A stretch of 43,485 nt of DNA, taken from IMG/VR virus record IMGVR_UViG_3300036861_000168, positions 1 through 43,485 of that record; one strand, written 5' to 3'. Position 1 is the stretch's first letter. Every line of letters starts with the position of its first letter. The notes beneath the pieces were generated by a model that had not been told where the DNA came from, searched no databases, and worked only from the letters and a program-made list of their open reading frames with translations. The DNA comes from a virus. The position numbers were made by a program, and so were the translations under genes. Positions 8,705 to 16,702 of the stretch are shown one piece after another.

Positions 8705-10288
8705 TTAGGCATGCTCCATGGAGATCGCCTCTCCCGGCACCGCCCGCACGGCGTAGCCGTAGAGGTCACAGTCCTGGTTTGCGCCGCCCTGGACGTACTC
8801 CAGCTCGATCGCCCGGCCACGGCCTTCGATTGGCGTCTCCACGTAAAAGGCCGTGCCCGCCCCGCCATACGTCGCCGTGCCGAAGACGCCAGAGCCGAAC
8901 GTGCTGCCGCTCGACTGGAGATTGACCGTGTGGGTGGAGAGCCGCCCGTCGATCGTGACGTTGAGTTGCGCCGATGCCCCCGTGGCCGTCGGATTGAAGA
9001 ACGTCGTCACGGACTGGAAGGATTTCTCCACGAGCTCGTTCATCCCCTCGCCGAGCCGGATGTTGTTGGCCCACTTCGCCCGGTACTCGTAGGCCGAGCC
9101 CTGGTCATCGGTCAGCGTGGTCTGATCGCCAGCACGGATGAAGCCGTTATAGCCGCCGATGTAGAGCCGGGGCCGCCCCGTGCCCGCACCGAGCGGCGTC
9201 TTGGCGATCATGCAGGACGCCCCATTGAACCCGCTGAACCGCCAGACGGACCACAGCCCGAGGACGTAGTTGTAGACGAACAACGCCGTGTTCTGCGTCT
9301 GCCCGGCTTCCGGGACGAACCACCCGATGCAGTTTCGCGTAGGATGATAGAAGCTGACGACTTGATCTAGCGCGGGCGTCTGGAGCGCCGCCACCAGCGA
9401 CGTGATCCGATGCGAGATGAACGCCTCTTCCGTGTTCCCGTACTTCTGGGTGGCGGAGAGCGAATGGAAGCCATAGGACGACATCCAGTAGATGTCGTTC
9501 GTGGTGGTGAGGACCGAGCGGTGCGCGATGCAGGGTGCGGTATCGAGCATCCGATCATGGGCGAACTGGCACTGCTGCCGGCCGGAGAGCTCGTGAATGC
9601 TTCCGAGATTAGGCCCCTTGAAGATGTAGAGGCTGCCCCGGAAGGATTTCGAGATCCCCATGATCCGGTCGCCGTCGTCCTCATCGAACCGCAGTGTTCC
9701 CGTATCCGCCCCCGAGAAGTCCGTGATGTCTCCAGCGGCCGAATAGTCGAGATACGACTGATTGCTCGGGTCCACCGCGAAGATGCGCCTGAGGTGGTAG
9801 ACCCCGAACGGGTATGCCTTCGTGTTCGAGGCCGTGAGCGGGACGAGCGCACCGCCCGTGTAGCGTAGCGGCGCCTCGGATCCTAGATCATTGAAGAAGA
9901 TCGCCTGATTCTGCGCCGTGAAGATGGTGACGGCCGCCGCATTACTGCCCCACATGGACGAGGGCGTATTCATGATCGAGGTCCATGTGCCCGTGCCCCC
10001 CACATCCTCGTACAAGCGATTGCCGGCCGAGGCGACGAACCGCTGGCCTGGCGAGACGATCCCGTTGCGCCAGAAGTCGTGGAGCCCCGTGATGGTTGAG
10101 GTCGAACTATCAATCGCCGTCGCGTTCTGACGTGTGGTGCCCGGCCGCTTCTTGCGCGAGCCCGGATTGAAGTACTCCACGTTGTTGGCGGTCTGAAGCC
10201 AGTCCGGGGGCAGGAGGGTGGCCGCCGTCGTCACGTCGAGCCCGCCCTGCGCCGGGTGCACCACGAAGGGTTGCGCTTTGGTGGGCAT
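8705..10288 (-). CDS. Large beta-rich tail/stabilisation protein, 527 aa
   Basis: The start chosen is the ATG of MPTKAQPFVVHPAQGG, which overlaps the preceding TGA (TGATG); an upstream in-frame codon would add 11 residues inside the previous gene. The N-terminus runs into NNVEYFNPGSRKKRPGT, a signature seen in phage structural proteins with repeated beta blades (often annotated as tail or DNA-stabilisation proteins). The body contains repeated beta segments ending in Trp, Tyr and Gly turns, consistent with a beta-propeller. Located after the adaptor gene, it probably forms part of the short tail hub. The exact role is inferred. Confidence 0.7.
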   Translation of the reverse strand: MPTKAQPFVVHPAQGGLDVTTAATLLPPDWLQTANNVEYFNPGSRKKRPGTTRQNATAIDSSTSTITGLHDFWRNGIVSPGQRFVASAGNRLYEDVGGTGTWTSIMNTPSSMWGSNAAAVTIFTAQNQAIFFNDLGSEAPLRYTGGALVPLTASNTKAYPFGVYHLRRIFAVDPSNQSYLDYSAAGDITDFSGADTGTLRFDEDDGDRIMGISKSFRGSLYIFKGPNLGSIHELSGRQQCQFAHDRMLDTAPCIAHRSVLTTTNDIYWMSSYGFHSLSATQKYGNTEEAFISHRITSLVAALQTPALDQVVSFYHPTRNCIGWFVPEAGQTQNTALFVYNYVLGLWSVWRFSGFNGASCMIAKTPLGAGTGRPRLYIGGYNGFIRAGDQTTLTDDQGSAYEYRAKWANNIRLGEGMNELVEKSFQSVTTFFNPTATGASAQLNVTIDGRLSTHTVNLQSSGSTFGSGVFGTATYGGAGTAFYVETPIEGRGRAIELEYVQGGANQDCDLYGYAVRAVPGEAISMEHA

Positions 10289-11259
10289 CAGCGCGCGTCC
10301 GTTCCCATCCGGTCGAACCACGAACCCAAGTCCGCATTTGCCGCACTGATTCGCCGCCGCTGGAAGTAGCCGCGGTACTGATCCATCGGCGCGATGCGCT
10401 GCTTCTGGCCGGTCACCTCGCGGTTCTGCGCGGCCATCTTGGCGACGCCAGACTCGTATTTCTGCTGGAACGATGCCCCGCGCGTCTCATCCGCGAGCAT
10501 CGTGTAGTAGACCTGGGCCAGTGCCCCATCGGTCAGTACGTGCCGGAACTCTTCCGGCATCGCGGGCGCATCCGAATCGGCCACCAGGTCCGTCGCCTGC
10601 CGGCGGTAGTACACCTCCAGCCGATACGTCTTGTCGGGGTAGGGGTGGACCCACAGTTGCCGCTGGGTCGTGGGATCCCCGGTGGTGTCGTAATCCAGCA
10701 CCGTGTAACGCTGGGGGCGGCCGACGGTCGTATCCGATCCCTTAAGCGCCAGCATGTCGGCCGGGCCAACGGGCCTCGCCGGCAACTGATACCCGAACCG
10801 CTGCATGTCCACGAAGGACAGGAAATCGGTCGGCAGATCGTACTCGTCCTGGTAGATATGAAAGGCCGCCGCGCTCACGGAATCGGACGTGAAGGCAGCA
10901 TCCAGAAGTCCCGTCGCCGCGCTAGCGGTGTGGGTCGCGATCCGGTAGAAGGCCAGCGTGTCGGGCGTCCCCGCCGGAACGTGCAGTTTGCGGCCGACGA
11001 AGCTCCCCAGCGCCGTCGCCACATTGGAAAGAGTGAATGACGTGGAGCCCGACACGATCGTCACCGTCCCGTGGTTGAAGTCCGACGCCGTGTTGACCAC
11101 GTACCGCTTGATCGTCCAGTACCAGTCCTCGACCAGCAGCGTGGCCTTGTACACATCGTTGACGATCTGCTTCACGCGGGTGAGCTGCGTCGAATCGGAC
11201 GTGGGGAGCCGCGCCCGGTTCATCACCGCTGTGTAGATGGTCGAGAACGTCGTCGCCAT
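10288..11259 (-). CDS. Head-to-tail adaptor-like protein, 323 aa
   Basis: Residues 1-50 form a helical start (IYTAVMNRARLPTSDST, then VKQIVNDVYKATLLVEDWYW) typical of phage adaptor or tail-completion proteins that ring the portal. The middle has beta segments, and the C-terminal region (MPEEFRHVLTDGALAQVYY) recalls the helical arm that contacts the portal in podovirus adaptors. The gene lies between capsid and tail hub, the usual position. A GAGG site five bases upstream supports the ATG. The family assignment is by pattern, not by a search. Confidence 0.65.
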   Translation of the reverse strand: MATTFSTIYTAVMNRARLPTSDSTQLTRVKQIVNDVYKATLLVEDWYWTIKRYVVNTASDFNHGTVTIVSGSTSFTLSNVATALGSFVGRKLHVPAGTPDTLAFYRIATHTASAATGLLDAAFTSDSVSAAAFHIYQDEYDLPTDFLSFVDMQRFGYQLPARPVGPADMLALKGSDTTVGRPQRYTVLDYDTTGDPTTQRQLWVHPYPDKTYRLEVYYRRQATDLVADSDAPAMPEEFRHVLTDGALAQVYYTMLADETRGASFQQKYESGVAKMAAQNREVTGQKQRIAPMDQYRGYFQRRRISAANADLGSWFDRMGTDAR

Positions 11260-11268
11260 GGTGCCTCA

Positions 11269-11299
11269 CGGGGCGGAGGCCATGAGCACCCCCGCCCCG
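11269..11299 (-). other. GC-rich hairpin in the adaptor leader
   Basis: An 8-bp perfect inverted repeat (CGGGGCGG / CCGCCCCG) with a 15-base loop lies just upstream of the adaptor ATG and downstream of the 160-aa gene. No T-run follows, so it is not a standard intrinsic terminator. It could attenuate transcription, protect mRNA ends, or mark an RNA processing point. Confidence 0.4.
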
Positions 11300-11312
11300 A
11301 TCAGGAGTCCGT

Positions 11313-11795
11313 TTACGGCCCGAATGCTGGCTGACTCGTCGGATCGAACGTGCCGAAGTTGGTGTTGGTGCTATCCGGGTGCTGAGACAGGAAGCCCAGA
11401 ATCGTCACCTGGACGTGCACCGCATCGCTAATCGCCGACCCGATACCGAACCCAGCCGACGCCGTTGCCTCGATCACCTGAGCGGAGGTCGCCGTCACGT
11501 AGGCCGAGGTCAACGTGCCCTGGACGACCGTATCCGTGGCCAGCGAGATCTCCGATGACAGCGCGCTGGTCGTATCGATGAACACGTTGACGCGCCCCAC
11601 GTGCGTGGCTGCGCCGAGACTGCCGGAGGCTTGCGAATATGCCTGCGCGTTGACGATATGAAACCGCGCCCCCGTCGGGACCGTCCAGTTGCCGAGCACG
11701 CTGCCGGCCGCCGAGGTCGTGGAGACCAATTGCGTGCTGAATTGGATCGCGTAGTAACCGCCCCGCGTGGGGCCTTGCCCGCCGCCTCGTGCCAT
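11313..11795 (-). CDS. Probable head decoration or capsid-associated protein, 160 aa
   Basis: Unrecognised family. The N-terminus is Gly-rich (MARGGGQGPTRGG) and the rest is Ser/Thr/Ala-rich beta sequence with almost no Lys or Cys (FSTQLVSTTSAAGSVLGNWT). A strong ribosome binding site (AAAAGGAG) precedes the ATG. It would follow the major capsid gene directly if the homing endonuclease were absent, the common place for decoration or stabiliser proteins. The role is inferred from place and composition. Confidence 0.65.
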   Translation of the reverse strand: MARGGGQGPTRGGYYAIQFSTQLVSTTSAAGSVLGNWTVPTGARFHIVNAQAYSQASGSLGAATHVGRVNVFIDTTSALSSEISLATDTVVQGTLTSAYVTATSAQVIEATASAGFGIGSAISDAVHVQVTILGFLSQHPDSTNTNFGTFDPTSQPAFGP

Positions 11796-11820
11796 CTGTG
11801 GCTCCTTTTGACTTGTCGGT

Positions 11821-11847
11821 CAGCGGGGCCGCGAATCGACCCCGCTG
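11821..11847 (-). other. GC-rich hairpin between endonuclease and 160-aa gene
   Basis: An 8-bp perfect inverted repeat (CAGCGGGG / CCCCGCTG) with an 11-base loop. Without the inserted endonuclease gene it would lie straight after the capsid gene, where many phages have a partial terminator or mRNA-stabilising hairpin. No U-tract follows on the minus strand, so efficient intrinsic termination is unlikely. Confidence 0.4.
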
Positions 11848-11881
11848 CCGCACGCAGACTGAAGCGTGATTTCGGAGTCGT

Positions 11882-12460
11882 TTAGATCGGTATGCCGCGA
11901 CGGTTGAGATCGTGGCATTGCCGATAGAGCTCCTCTCGTTCCTGCTGGCCGACCAGATCACGCCGGCCGAGCGTGTCAAGACTCGCGAAATGACGCAGAA
12001 CTAAGTCGGCCTGAGCGCGCTTACGACGGAGATACGGGAGCAATTGAGGCAACACCCATCGCGTCTGGGTCGCATTGAAGCGAAGGATGTAGGCATCCTT
12101 GTGGTGCGCCTTTTGTTTGTTGGGATTGCTACGATCAACAGCTCCATTCCCTACCATCCTCTGAATCTCTTCCAAGAAAGGGCGGCTGGCTTGAGAGATG
12201 GTGAATGTCACCTTGGTCGTGAACCGGCTAACATTTCTCGCCCGTCTCTCCTTCCAGATACTTAGCGTGCCCTCGCCATCTACGAGGCCGGCGAGATACG
12301 CCGCATCCGCGACGCAGAGATGTCGCTTAACGACGTATCGCGCCTCATCTCGCTTACGCCGACATGACTCCGAACAGCACATGCGCTGTTTGCTGCCCTT
12401 GTATGGAGAGAACTCCGCCTCGCAAACGACGCAGCGGAGCGGAGACCAATATCGGCGCAT
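11882..12460 (-). CDS. LAGLIDADG homing endonuclease with zinc finger, 192 aa
   Basis: The product carries one LAGLIDADG motif (AYLAGLVDGEGTLSI, residues about 54-68), so it would act as a homodimer that cuts a specific DNA site and spreads its own gene. The N-terminus has a Cys cluster (CVVC at 10-13, then CCSESC) resembling a treble-clef zinc finger. The C-terminus (VLPQLLPYLRRKRAQADLV) is typical of small LAGLIDADG proteins. The start is set at the ATG nine bases after AAGGAG (12470-12475); an ATG six bases earlier is too close to that site. It stands free, immediately downstream of the capsid gene, and is not visibly within an intron. Confidence 0.88.
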   Translation of the reverse strand: MRRYWSPLRCVVCEAEFSPYKGSKQRMCCSESCRRKRDEARYVVKRHLCVADAAYLAGLVDGEGTLSIWKERRARNVSRFTTKVTFTISQASRPFLEEIQRMVGNGAVDRSNPNKQKAHHKDAYILRFNATQTRWVLPQLLPYLRRKRAQADLVLRHFASLDTLGRRDLVGQQEREELYRQCHDLNRRGIPI

Positions 12461-12480
12461 AGACATATTCTCCTTATATA

Positions 12481-13368
12481 TCAACCACCTGCAGTACCAA
12501 ACACGCCTCTAAAGTCACTCCACCCGCGGATGAACCGGAACCGAATCTTCACCTTCATGCTGCTCGACTCGAAGTCCCAGTCGTGCATCACGTTCGGCCG
12601 CTCCCGCCAGTACTTCCGCACGTTGTGCTCGCTGGGCTCGGCCAGGAGGACCCACGCATCCGCATCCGTCAGATACGGCCACGCCACGACCGTGAGCCCG
12701 TCCTGCTTGAAGGCGTTCTTGGCGCGGTCGCTGGTGTCGGAGCGGTCCACCGAGTTGATCAACTCATCCGCCTGCCACTTCAGCTCGTAGGGCACGAGCA
12801 GCACCTTGGGCCGGATGTGCAGCAGCTTGCCGGCGTCGTCCACGGTGTCGGCCCAGTCGTTAAGCGCGGTGCGAAGCGCGTTGGTCGAGAGATCGGCCGG
12901 CGTGGTGAGAGCGTTCTGCTCCGTGCCGCCGCTGATCAGCGGGTGAGCCGTCGAGAACAGGGCCACGCCGTCGGGGGAGCCCGTGGTGCTGGTGATGTTG
13001 TTGAAAAGCCCGGCGCAGTCCACCTCGACCGAGTAGCGGCCCGAGGAGCCGAGCGCGCGCGCGGCGTCCGACACCACCTCTTCCTGCTCGTCGTCCAGCG
13101 CCTCCTTGGACGCCCGGAAACCGAGCTCGTAGGTGTCGGGGGTGTATGTCTTGTCGAAGCCCTGCGCCAGGTCCTCGTAGGTGACGTTGGCCCCTTCCTG
13201 CTTGATCGGCACGATGCCGAAACTGCCGACGGTCGTGGTGGTCACGAAGGGCTTGTTGCCGATGTCGCGGACCTTCAGGAGCCGCTCGCTGATCTGATCC
13301 TCGATCGGGAACTCGTCGAAGAGCACGTCTTCGAGGAATGCGAGCCGGGAGAGATACAAATCTGGCAA
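12481..13368 (-). CDS. Major capsid protein (HK97 fold, Mu gpT type)
   Basis: This forms the icosahedral shell. It matches Mu gpT-type major head subunits in layout: an N-terminal segment (LPDLYLSRLAFLEDVLFDEF), an early domain with TYTPDTYELGFRASKEALDD, the characteristic GVALFSTAHPLISGGTEQN loop, then KVLLVPYELKWQADELI and a final GWSDFRGVFGTAGG. The listed start is the TTG at 13368. However, the reading frame stays open for nine more codons (LAIATLRST), and a perfect GGAGG site lies nine bases before an ATC at 13389. The true protein probably starts about seven residues earlier, from a non-standard codon. Genes for homing endonucleases abut both ends. There is no separate protease gene nearby. 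Confidence 0.9.
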   Translation of the reverse strand: MPDLYLSRLAFLEDVLFDEFPIEDQISERLLKVRDIGNKPFVTTTTVGSFGIVPIKQEGANVTYEDLAQGFDKTYTPDTYELGFRASKEALDDEQEEVVSDAARALGSSGRYSVEVDCAGLFNNITSTTGSPDGVALFSTAHPLISGGTEQNALTTPADLSTNALRTALNDWADTVDDAGKLLHIRPKVLLVPYELKWQADELINSVDRSDTSDRAKNAFKQDGLTVVAWPYLTDADAWVLLAEPSEHNVRKYWRERPNVMHDWDFESSSMKVKIRFRFIRGWSDFRGVFGTAGG

Positions 13369-13386
13369 TGTGGACCGGAGCGTGGC

Positions 13387-13403
13387 GATGGCTAGTTACC
13401 TCC
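13387..13403 (-). promoter_or_regulatory. Capsid ribosome binding site with atypical ATC start
   Basis: GGAGG (13403-13399) lies within the last two codons and stop of the upstream endonuclease. Nine bases later, in the capsid reading frame, is ATC (13389-13387). The nearest standard start codon is the TTG at 13368, 30 bases from GGAGG and too far for normal initiation. No ATG, GTG or TTG occurs at the right distance. Confidence 0.6.
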
Positions 13404-13929
13404 ACTGCCGATTGTGAATCCCATCAATGGCCGCGATAGCGGCTAGGGCCCGCTTCCGCTTGACGATGAGATACGGCAGCACTTGAGTCAGGAGAGATTT
13501 CACAGACCCGCGCCTATGCAGCCGCAGTGTCCATGCCGGTTTCCAATGGGGCTTGCCCTTGGTGTAGACCCTTTGTCGAATGTAGCTACCAGGCAGCCGT
13601 TGAGTCAGCCACGCAAGCAATTCAAAATCGGTGTTGGAAATGACTACCGAGACCGCGTGCCTTGTCTGCTTGCTGACGGTCTTCTTGCCGAGTCCGATTT
13701 CGATATGCCCTTCGCCATCAATGATCCCGGCGATGTAAGCTGTCTCCTCGGGAGTTAGGTACTCGTAAGTCATCGCTGGCTGGTGGGCACTCCAGCCATA
13801 GCGATACGCATAGTGAGTGATGGCGTGTAGGCTCCTGCCGAGGCGAGCGGCAATCTCTCTCCTTGGTATAGCCTTCCAGTTCTCCCGAGCAAACTGGATG
13901 TCTTCCGCCGACCACTCCCGCCCCGGCAC
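13396..13929 (-). CDS. LAGLIDADG homing endonuclease with HTH domain, 177 aa
   Basis: Residues 1-46 form a Myb/SANT-like helix-turn-helix (EWSAEDIQFARENWKAIP, then REIAARLGRS), followed by one LAGLIDADG motif (AYIAGIIDGEGHIEI, residues about 64-78). It probably works as a homodimer. GTG start at 13929 is preceded by AGGAGA. Its last codons (TGG AGG TAA) contain the GGAGG that serves as ribosome binding site for the capsid gene, so endonuclease and capsid translation are joined. It differs in its N-terminal domain from the second endonuclease, which suggests two independent invasions. Confidence 0.88.
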   Translation of the reverse strand: MPGREWSAEDIQFARENWKAIPRREIAARLGRSLHAITHYAYRYGWSAHQPAMTYEYLTPEETAYIAGIIDGEGHIEIGLGKKTVSKQTRHAVSVVISNTDFELLAWLTQRLPGSYIRQRVYTKGKPHWKPAWTLRLHRRGSVKSLLTQVLPYLIVKRKRALAAIAAIDGIHNRQWR

Positions 13930-14060
13930 GCCTACTCTCCTGATCTCATTGCCCGTCTCCTCTGCACGGGCGAATCCGGTTGCTCGCCCCTGCGGGGCCT
14001 CGCCGCATCACCTCATCGCGGCTCGCCAGACTCGGCATAGAGGTCGTCATGAACGGGGAG
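13930..14060 (-). other. Leader region with two hairpins upstream of endonuclease
   Basis: Between the 177-aa gene and the endonuclease are 131 bases holding two perfect hairpins: GCCCC-TGC-GGGGC (13986-13998) and GCCCGT/ACGGGC with a 9-base loop (13951-13971). A 34-codon frame (beginning MTTSMPSLASRDEVM) runs through it but lacks a ribosome binding site. I see no convincing group I intron core. Confidence 0.45.
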
Positions 14061-14594
14061 CTAGATCCCGACCTGCTGGTAGCCAGACCAGAGGTGGTTG
14101 TTGATGCCCACCACCCACTTCCGTTGCTGCCCGGTCGTGGTGGCGAAGCTGAGGTTCTCCAGCGGATGGAGCGCCAAGATCGACAGCGCCAGCGTGGACG
14201 TGGTGAACGCCGTGGACGAGTCGATCTCGTGAAGGGACTGAAGCGTGGTGGTGTCGCCGGTCGTCACCGTGATGTTGGCGCGCGCGCCCACCGAGGTAGC
14301 CGTCATGATGCCGGTGTCGCCGTCGTCCTGGGCGATGAACCGCTGATCGGGGTGGTCGAAGACCATGAAGTTGTTGTTGAGCGTGGAGGCGGCGTGGTAG
14401 GCGTGCGCCGCGCCGACGATGTTGACGCTGCCGGTGGACGCGACCGCGAGCCCTCCGTCGGCCTCCAGGATCACCACGTCGCCCGGATAGATCGCAGCGG
14501 CCGAGGCATCCTTGAGGTAGCGGGAGCAGCGCAGCGGCTCGTCATCGGGCCGGAAACCAAAGGGCGTGTCTGTGGCCTGGCGATACCAGGGCAT
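14061..14594 (-). CDS. Probable head decoration protein, 177 aa
   Basis: The start MPWYRQATDTPFGFRPDDE is set by a very strong ribosome binding site (GAGGAGGAGCCC before ATG); in-frame codons further upstream lie inside the neighbouring gene. The protein is beta-rich with segments such as AIYPGDVVILEADGGLAV and SFATTTGQQRKWVVG, like capsid-stabilising proteins encoded before phage capsid genes. No family is firmly recognised. It lies directly upstream of the capsid gene and the inserted endonuclease, so a head role is likely. Confidence 0.7.
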   Translation of the reverse strand: MPWYRQATDTPFGFRPDDEPLRCSRYLKDASAAAIYPGDVVILEADGGLAVASTGSVNIVGAAHAYHAASTLNNNFMVFDHPDQRFIAQDDGDTGIMTATSVGARANITVTTGDTTTLQSLHEIDSSTAFTTSTLALSILALHPLENLSFATTTGQQRKWVVGINNHLWSGYQQVGI

Positions 14595-14605
14595 GGGCTC
14601 CTCCT

Positions 14606-15247
14606 CTAGTCGTGCTCGCCGCTCTTGGCGACGAATTGGGTACGGGTGGGGAACTTCCCGCGGTCGCTGGGAGACCAGCCGCCGCGCACATGCGGTCCGA
14701 ATTTGCCGCGGTTGGCCTCGTCGCTGAACCGCTCTTGCAGATCCCTCGCGGACTGCGCCTTGAGCGCGGCCCGCTCCATCTTTTGGTCGATCTTGGCGTC
14801 CCACCAGTGGCGCGGCATGAAGCAGAGGAGGTCGCCGTTCAGCCCCCGGCGGATGTTGTTGGCCGCATCGCGCATCTGCGGCACCTTGAGCTTCACCAGC
14901 GGATTGCTGGTGGTGACGGGCATCCACCCGTTCCACCCGTTCCGATCAATGCTTTCCTGACTCCGCCAGCGCAGCGCCCACTCGTCAGGGCAGTCCACGA
15001 ACGTGCGCGCGTCCGATTCGCTGCGCCCCTTGCCCAGGACTTCCTTGGACCACGGCGGCGGCTGGCGGAGATCCACCACCGTGCCGTCGGGCGAAATCCA
15101 CGTCGTCTTGGCGTCCAGTCCGGCGTAGGTCGCCGGCGTGATCGTGCCGAGCACTTCCGGCTTCGGGAGATTCTCCAACTCTTCAGCAAGGCCACTCGTG
15201 GGGCGCTTGGCCCAGCGGTTCGGTGGGGTCCCGTTCTTCCAGGCCAT
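14606..15247 (-). CDS. Hypothetical protein between scaffold and capsid, 213 aa
   Basis: Unrecognised. Mixed charged sequence with many Trp (SKEVLGKGRSESDAR; WRSQESIDRNGWNGW; MPRHWWDAKIDQKMER) and no membrane segment. A helical patch lies near residues 130-180. It sits between the scaffold and decoration genes in the head-assembly block, so a role in head assembly is plausible, but nothing in the sequence defines it. Confidence 0.65.
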   Translation of the reverse strand: MAWKNGTPPNRWAKRPTSGLAEELENLPKPEVLGTITPATYAGLDAKTTWISPDGTVVDLRQPPPWSKEVLGKGRSESDARTFVDCPDEWALRWRSQESIDRNGWNGWMPVTTSNPLVKLKVPQMRDAANNIRRGLNGDLLCFMPRHWWDAKIDQKMERAALKAQSARDLQERFSDEANRGKFGPHVRGGWSPSDRGKFPTRTQFVAKSGEHD

Positions 15248-15250
15248 GAC

Positions 15251-16114
15251 TTAGAACTCCCCGCCGAGGGCGGATGAGATGTTGTGGTTGATCTTGGAAC
15301 TGCCGTCCTGCTGCCGTTTGATGAACCGCGCCTTGCGTTCCGCGAGGGCCTTGTCGGAGAGGTCTTTCAACCCCATCTTCTTGGCGAGCTCGCGGTCCTG
15401 CGGCGTGACCTTCACGAATGGTTCTTCCTTCGTGCGGGTGGGGCGGGACTGATACGACGACCCGCCGATCGACTGCGAGGACTCCACCGCGCCTTGACGC
15501 GCCGATTCCGCCGCGCTCGCCCGGCTCGGCTGGACGCCGAGCTTGATGATCGCGGACTTGATGGCATCACGCTGCGTGAGGATGTTCGGCCCGTAGAGCT
15601 GCGCCCGCTGCTGATAAAGCGCATTGGCTGTCCGGTACAACTCGGTCGAAGCGTCCTGCATCTGCGGATACTGCTGGTAGAGTTCGGCCAGCTCACGCTG
15701 CGCTTCCACCACCACCTGCTGCTGCGCCTGCTGCTGGCCCATCTGCTGCTGCTGCCGGGCCATCTTCCGGTCCATCAGCATGTCGAGCGCCGCCGAGTGG
15801 CCCTGGTTGGCCAGCGCGAGCAGCTCCTCGTCGGTATACTGCTTCTGCTGATCGACGGGGTTCGCCCGCTGTTGCTGGCCTTGGGCGAGCACATGCTGAT
15901 ACATGGCGGCCTGGCGCACCAGCGCGTCCTCCACCATCTTCTGCGCCCGGCGCTCCATCTCGGCCATGCGGTTCTTCCAGGGAACGCCTTGTTCATCCAC
16001 CTCCCCGGCGACAGGCGGAGTGACGGCCGCCTGAGCCGCTGCCGCATCGGTGGGGGGCGTGTCCTGACCGGGGGACGGGTCCGGCTGTACGTCCGTGTCC
16101 TGCTCGCCTGCCAT
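15251..16114 (-). CDS. Scaffolding protein, 287 aa
   Basis: The start MAGEQDTDVQPDPSPGQ is preceded by GAGGAGGCAGGAG; an upstream TTG start is less likely. The product is acidic and Pro-rich for the first 50 residues, then almost wholly helical with Gln-rich coiled-coil stretches (ARQQQQMGQQQAQQQ) and a basic C-terminus (LAERKARFIKRQQDGSSK), the usual pattern of phage scaffold proteins whose C-terminus binds capsid. It stands between portal and capsid genes, the canonical position. The assignment rests on layout and composition, which are strong together. Confidence 0.75.
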   Translation of the reverse strand: MAGEQDTDVQPDPSPGQDTPPTDAAAAQAAVTPPVAGEVDEQGVPWKNRMAEMERRAQKMVEDALVRQAAMYQHVLAQGQQQRANPVDQQKQYTDEELLALANQGHSAALDMLMDRKMARQQQQMGQQQAQQQVVVEAQRELAELYQQYPQMQDASTELYRTANALYQQRAQLYGPNILTQRDAIKSAIIKLGVQPSRASAAESARQGAVESSQSIGGSSYQSRPTRTKEEPFVKVTPQDRELAKKMGLKDLSDKALAERKARFIKRQQDGSSKINHNISSALGGEF

Positions 16115-16160
16115 CTCCTGCCTCCTCGGCGCGTGACGTGCGCCAGCCGTGGAATGGACA

Positions 16161-16198
16161 AACAAAACAGCCCGGAAGGGATTGCTCCCCTCCGGGCT
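16161..16198 (-). terminator. Rho-independent terminator upstream of scaffold
   Basis: On the minus strand a GC-rich stem (AGCCCGGAGGGG paired with CCCTTCCGGGCT, bases 16198-16169, with a 6-base loop and one or two mismatches) is followed by TGTTTTGTTTG. This is a good intrinsic terminator. It lies between the 55-aa gene and the scaffold gene, so head-assembly genes downstream would need readthrough, antitermination or a new promoter. Confidence 0.7.
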
Positions 16199-16233
16199 TC
16201 GGGTGCTCCGAGTGTCCCGGTGCTACTGAGGTG

Positions 16234-16401
16234 CTACTTCGCGGCTACATAGCCGTTCGTCTCCGCGAGCTTGTAGGACTGGCGAATGTTGACGTTCGTG
16301 AGCCCGCCCATGAAGACGTTGATCTCCACCTGGCCGCAGAAGTCACGGGGCAGGCACGGAGTCGCCGCGATCATAAGTTGCCGGACCCAGGGATCAGCCA
16401 T
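16234..16401 (-). CDS. Small protein, 55 aa
   Basis: The gene follows the 98-aa gene with TAGATG at the junction and ends 36 bases before the terminator. It encodes MADPWVRQLMIAATPCL..., with mixed polar and hydrophobic residues and the end VRNQSYKL-like segment NIRQSYKLAETNGYVAAK. The codon pattern and tight junction support it. Function is unknown; as the last gene before a terminator it closes the packaging operon segment. Confidence 0.6.
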   Translation of the reverse strand: MADPWVRQLMIAATPCLPRDFCGQVEINVFMGGLTNVNIRQSYKLAETNGYVAAK

Positions 16402-16698
16402 CTAGCCGATCGGCGCGTTCTTCGCCGCGTTCACCGTCAGGCTGCCGAACTTTCCGGCGGTCTTCTTCACGGGGCCGGCGTCCTTGAAGCCCTTCATGGT
16501 GCCGGCTTCCTTCTGGCGCATCTCGCCGATGTCGCCCTTCGGAGACTGGCCTGCGCCCGATGGCATGTGGCTCTTTGGCTTCATCGCGAAGTCCTCCAGT
16601 TTGGCCGCGCTCATCCCGGTTTTCGTCTTCTGACCGGCTCGCGCGCGGGCGAGGTCGGCCCCCATGAATCGGCGTTGCTTCTCGCTCACACTTGGCAT
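16402..16698 (-). CDS. Small conserved phage protein near portal, 98 aa
   Basis: The N-terminus MPSVSEKQRRFMGADLARA resembles a family of small basic proteins (MPS-K-QRRFMG type) found beside portal or head genes in many phages. It is rich in Lys, Ala and Met and has no membrane segment. A GTGAGG ribosome binding site precedes the ATG. The function of the family is unknown; nucleic acid or head binding is possible given the charge. Confidence 0.7.
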   Translation of the reverse strand: MPSVSEKQRRFMGADLARARAGQKTKTGMSAAKLEDFAMKPKSHMPSGAGQSPKGDIGEMRQKEAGTMKGFKDAGPVKKTAGKFGSLTVNAAKNAPIG

Positions 16699-16702
16699 GG
16701 CC

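Noticed and set aside
13387-14060. Group I intron carrying the HTH endonuclease and splitting the capsid gene
   Set aside because: No clear conserved intron core pairing was found, the upstream 34-codon frame has no ribosome binding site, and the capsid gene has its own GGAGG. Still worth an RNA test.
14061-14936. 291-aa version of the decoration-type gene
   Set aside because: The first 114 residues lie in the neighbouring gene; a strong ribosome binding site fixes the start at 14594.
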